The notes beneath the pieces are model-generated. The model was not told where the DNA came from. It did no database searches and saw nothing but the letters and a program-made list of their open reading frames with translations. The position numbers and the translations under genes are program-made. A stretch of DNA of 7,474 nucleotides from CAYUTA01 sp964447605 (GTDB lineage Bacteria; Bacillota; Clostridia; Christensenellales; CAG-138): NCBI GenBank assembly GCA_964447605.1, contig CAYUTA010000090.1:1-7474 (forward strand). Reading direction: 5' to 3'. This document shows, piece by piece, positions 6,438 through 7,474 of this stretch; within the stretch, counting starts at the first letter, position 1, and the number at the start of each line of letters is the position of its first letter.

Positions 6438-6764
6438 TCAGAACCTGACAAAATCCTCCACATCAAGAATGAACACCGTCGCGCCGCCGACCGTTACGGT
6501 CATGGGCATGGAGACGCTGTCCACATTGTGCGGGATGCCGGTTGCGGGCGCGGTCACGATCTGCCTGCGGGAGGAATGCTCCTTGATGGTTTCCAGCGCA
6601 ATGTCCAGCTTTTCTTTGGGCACGCCGATCATGAGCGTCGTATTGCCCCCGTGCAGAAACCCACCCGAACTGGAAATACGCGTGACATTGATATCATGCT
6701 CGATCAGCGCGCGCGTAAGGGCCTTTTTGTCGTCATTCTGAATGATAGCAAACAATAGTTTCAA
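6438..6764 (-). CDS. darA: DarA/PstA-type cyclic-di-AMP receptor
   Basis: This 108-residue cytoplasmic protein of PII-like fold matches the cyclic-di-AMP receptor family called DarA in Bacillus and PstA in Staphylococcus and Listeria. The diagnostic stretch is residues 27-48: VTRISSSGGFLHGGNTTLMIGV, whose T28, G35-F36 and N41 fall at the positions of ligand contacts in PstA. The C-terminus VTVGGATVFILDVEDF also follows the family and the length is typical. It forms trimers in relatives; its downstream target is not settled there. TTG at 6764 is the start because AGGAGG at 6778-6773 precedes it by 8 bases; the in-frame GTG at 6773 is within that site. It lies between an amidohydrolase and a MATE exporter, unlike the Bacillus tmk/darA/holB arrangement. 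Confidence 0.93.
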   Translation of the reverse strand: MKLLFAIIQNDDKKALTRALIEHDINVTRISSSGGFLHGGNTTLMIGVPKEKLDIALETIKEHSSRRQIVTAPATGIPHNVDSVSMPMTVTVGGATVFILDVEDFVRF

Positions 6765-6778
6765 GCAAAACACCTCCT
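6762..6778 (-). promoter_or_regulatory. Ribosome binding site and TTG start of darA
   Basis: AGGAGG occupies 6778-6773 on the minus strand, 8 bases before TTG at 6764-6762. The resulting N-terminus (MKLLFAIIQ) aligns with the family, whereas the GTG at 6773 would add FCL ahead of the conserved K and uses part of the Shine-Dalgarno sequence as its codon. Confidence 0.82.
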
Positions 6779-6814
6779 GTATCCAGTATACTCCGCCTGA
6801 TGAAAAATCTGCCC

Positions 6815-6837
6815 CGCTTATTCCGCCGGCTTAAGCG
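6815..6837 (-). terminator. Weak hairpin at the amidohydrolase stop codon
   Basis: CGCTTA at 6837-6832 can pair with TAAGCG at 6820-6815, around an 11-base loop that may close further with two G-C pairs. The stop codon is in the 3' arm. A run of five T bases comes only 7 bases later (6807-6803), so it is a poor intrinsic terminator. It might partly reduce read-through into darA, or be chance. Confidence 0.22.
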
Positions 6838-7474
6838 AAAGCAGCCTGCGGTATATTTCAACGCCGTTGAGCAACGCGTCTTCATCGAAATCAAACCGAC
6901 TGTTATGCAGCGGTTGATTATTCTTCCCGCCCCTTACGCCAAGGAACAGGAACATCCCCGGCACGACCTGTTGATAACAGGCAAAGTCCTCCGCCGCCAT
7001 CACCGGGTCCGCAACAATGGTATCCTCCATCCCCACCAGCCGGTAGAACTCCTCCACCATCGGGCGCGGGTTGTCCACACAAGGGTAATGCATCCTGTGC
7101 TGAAATTCAAACTTTGCGCCGGTCACGATCTCGAGCCCTTGAAGCGCCGCCCGCATCCGCTTGCCCAGATCTGCGAACACCGCCGCGTTGAACGCACGCA
7201 GCGTGCCGTTGAGCTCAACCGTATCGGCAATGACGTTGCGCGCCACGCCGCCATTGATTTTGCCGATGGTCAGCAGCACATCCTGATGCGGGTCGACATT
7301 GCGCGTAATCAGCGCCTGCATAAATGTTATCATCTCCGCGGCTGCCACGATTGCGTCCACTCCAAGCTGTGGGCTCGCGCCATGCGCGCTCTTGCCATGC
7401 ACAATCACGTCAAACTCCAGCGTCTGCGCCATCATTGGCCCCCAGCGCACGCCCACCTTTCCCTTGTCGATGGT
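6818..7474 (-). CDS. M20-family amidohydrolase/peptidase, C-terminal part (cut by window edge)
   Basis: The visible 218 residues are the C-terminal half to two thirds of a metal-dependent amidohydrolase of the M20 family, of the type that removes acyl groups from N-acylated amino acids or hippurate-like amides. The reading frame is open to the window edge at 7474. Fragment positions: GKSAHGASPQLGVDAI (27-42) opens the lid/dimerisation domain with its conserved H31; GKINGGVARNVIADTVELNG (71-90) is a family signature; MAAEDFACY (159-167) carries the conserved E162-D163 and LHNSRFDFDED (189-199) the conserved H190 of the metal site. The N-terminal metal ligands lie outside the window. An internal GTG at 7456 is not a credible start, since the coding similarity continues upstream of it. 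The exact substrate cannot be assigned. It ends 53 bases before darA on the same strand and may share a transcript with it. Confidence 0.92.
   Translation of the reverse strand, partial: TIDKGKVGVRWGPMMAQTLEFDVIVHGKSAHGASPQLGVDAIVAAAEMITFMQALITRNVDPHQDVLLTIGKINGGVARNVIADTVELNGTLRAFNAAVFADLGKRMRAALQGLEIVTGAKFEFQHRMHYPCVDNPRPMVEEFYRLVGMEDTIVADPVMAAEDFACYQQVVPGMFLFLGVRGGKNNQPLHNSRFDFDEDALLNGVEIYRRLLSLKPAE

Noticed and set aside
6785..6790. TATACT on the minus strand as a -10 box for darA
   Set aside because: No -35 hexamer is visible at the right distance and the transcript would start at about the first base of the Shine-Dalgarno sequence; kept only as a possibility, not annotated.

Overview
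The window reads as a chromosomal segment from a moderately GC-rich Gram-positive bacterium of the Firmicutes, most likely a Clostridia-class anaerobe. This is an inference from protein families, not from a marker gene. The grounds are strong AGGAGG-type ribosome binding sites, TTG starts, a Bce-type antimicrobial-peptide sensing and resistance module, and a DarA/PstA-type cyclic-di-AMP receptor. No RNA gene, insertion sequence, phage gene or CRISPR array was seen, and no gene-free stretch exceeds about 165 bases.

Left half, plus strand (1-4397): a complete Bce-type module. A good extended -10 promoter with a structured leader (about 57-162) precedes an OmpR-family response regulator (163-840). 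An overlapping small intramembrane-sensing histidine kinase follows (833-1801). After a 75-base gap come an ABC ATPase (1877-2638) and an overlapping ten-helix permease (2631-4397). In characterised relatives the transporter both removes or shields peptide antibiotics such as bacitracin from lipid II-cycle targets and tells the kinase how hard it is working; the regulator then activates the transporter genes. A sequence matching the BceR-type operator pattern TNACA-N4-TGTAA (TGACA-AAAA-TGTAA, 1799-1812) sits exactly on the kinase stop codon, in front of the transporter pair. It is not present in front of the regulator gene. This suggests a basal regulator/kinase transcript and a separately inducible transporter transcript.

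Right half, minus strand (7474 down to 4408): four tightly spaced genes, read from the right edge: the C-terminal part of an M20-family amidohydrolase (cut by the window edge), a DarA-type cyclic-di-AMP receptor, a MATE-family exporter, and an Sfp-type 4'-phosphopantetheinyl transferase. Gaps of 53, 10 and 28 bases suggest one transcript, at least from darA onward. The two halves converge with only 10 bases between the permease and transferase stop codons, and no clear terminator.

The most informative points are the operator-like site at 1799-1812, the 13-base direct repeat behind it, the compact permease sensor domain, and darA being placed with a MATE exporter and a phosphopantetheinyl transferase instead of the tmk/holB neighbourhood known from Bacillus. 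No clearly new biological system is evident; most of the window is recognisable families in partly unusual company.
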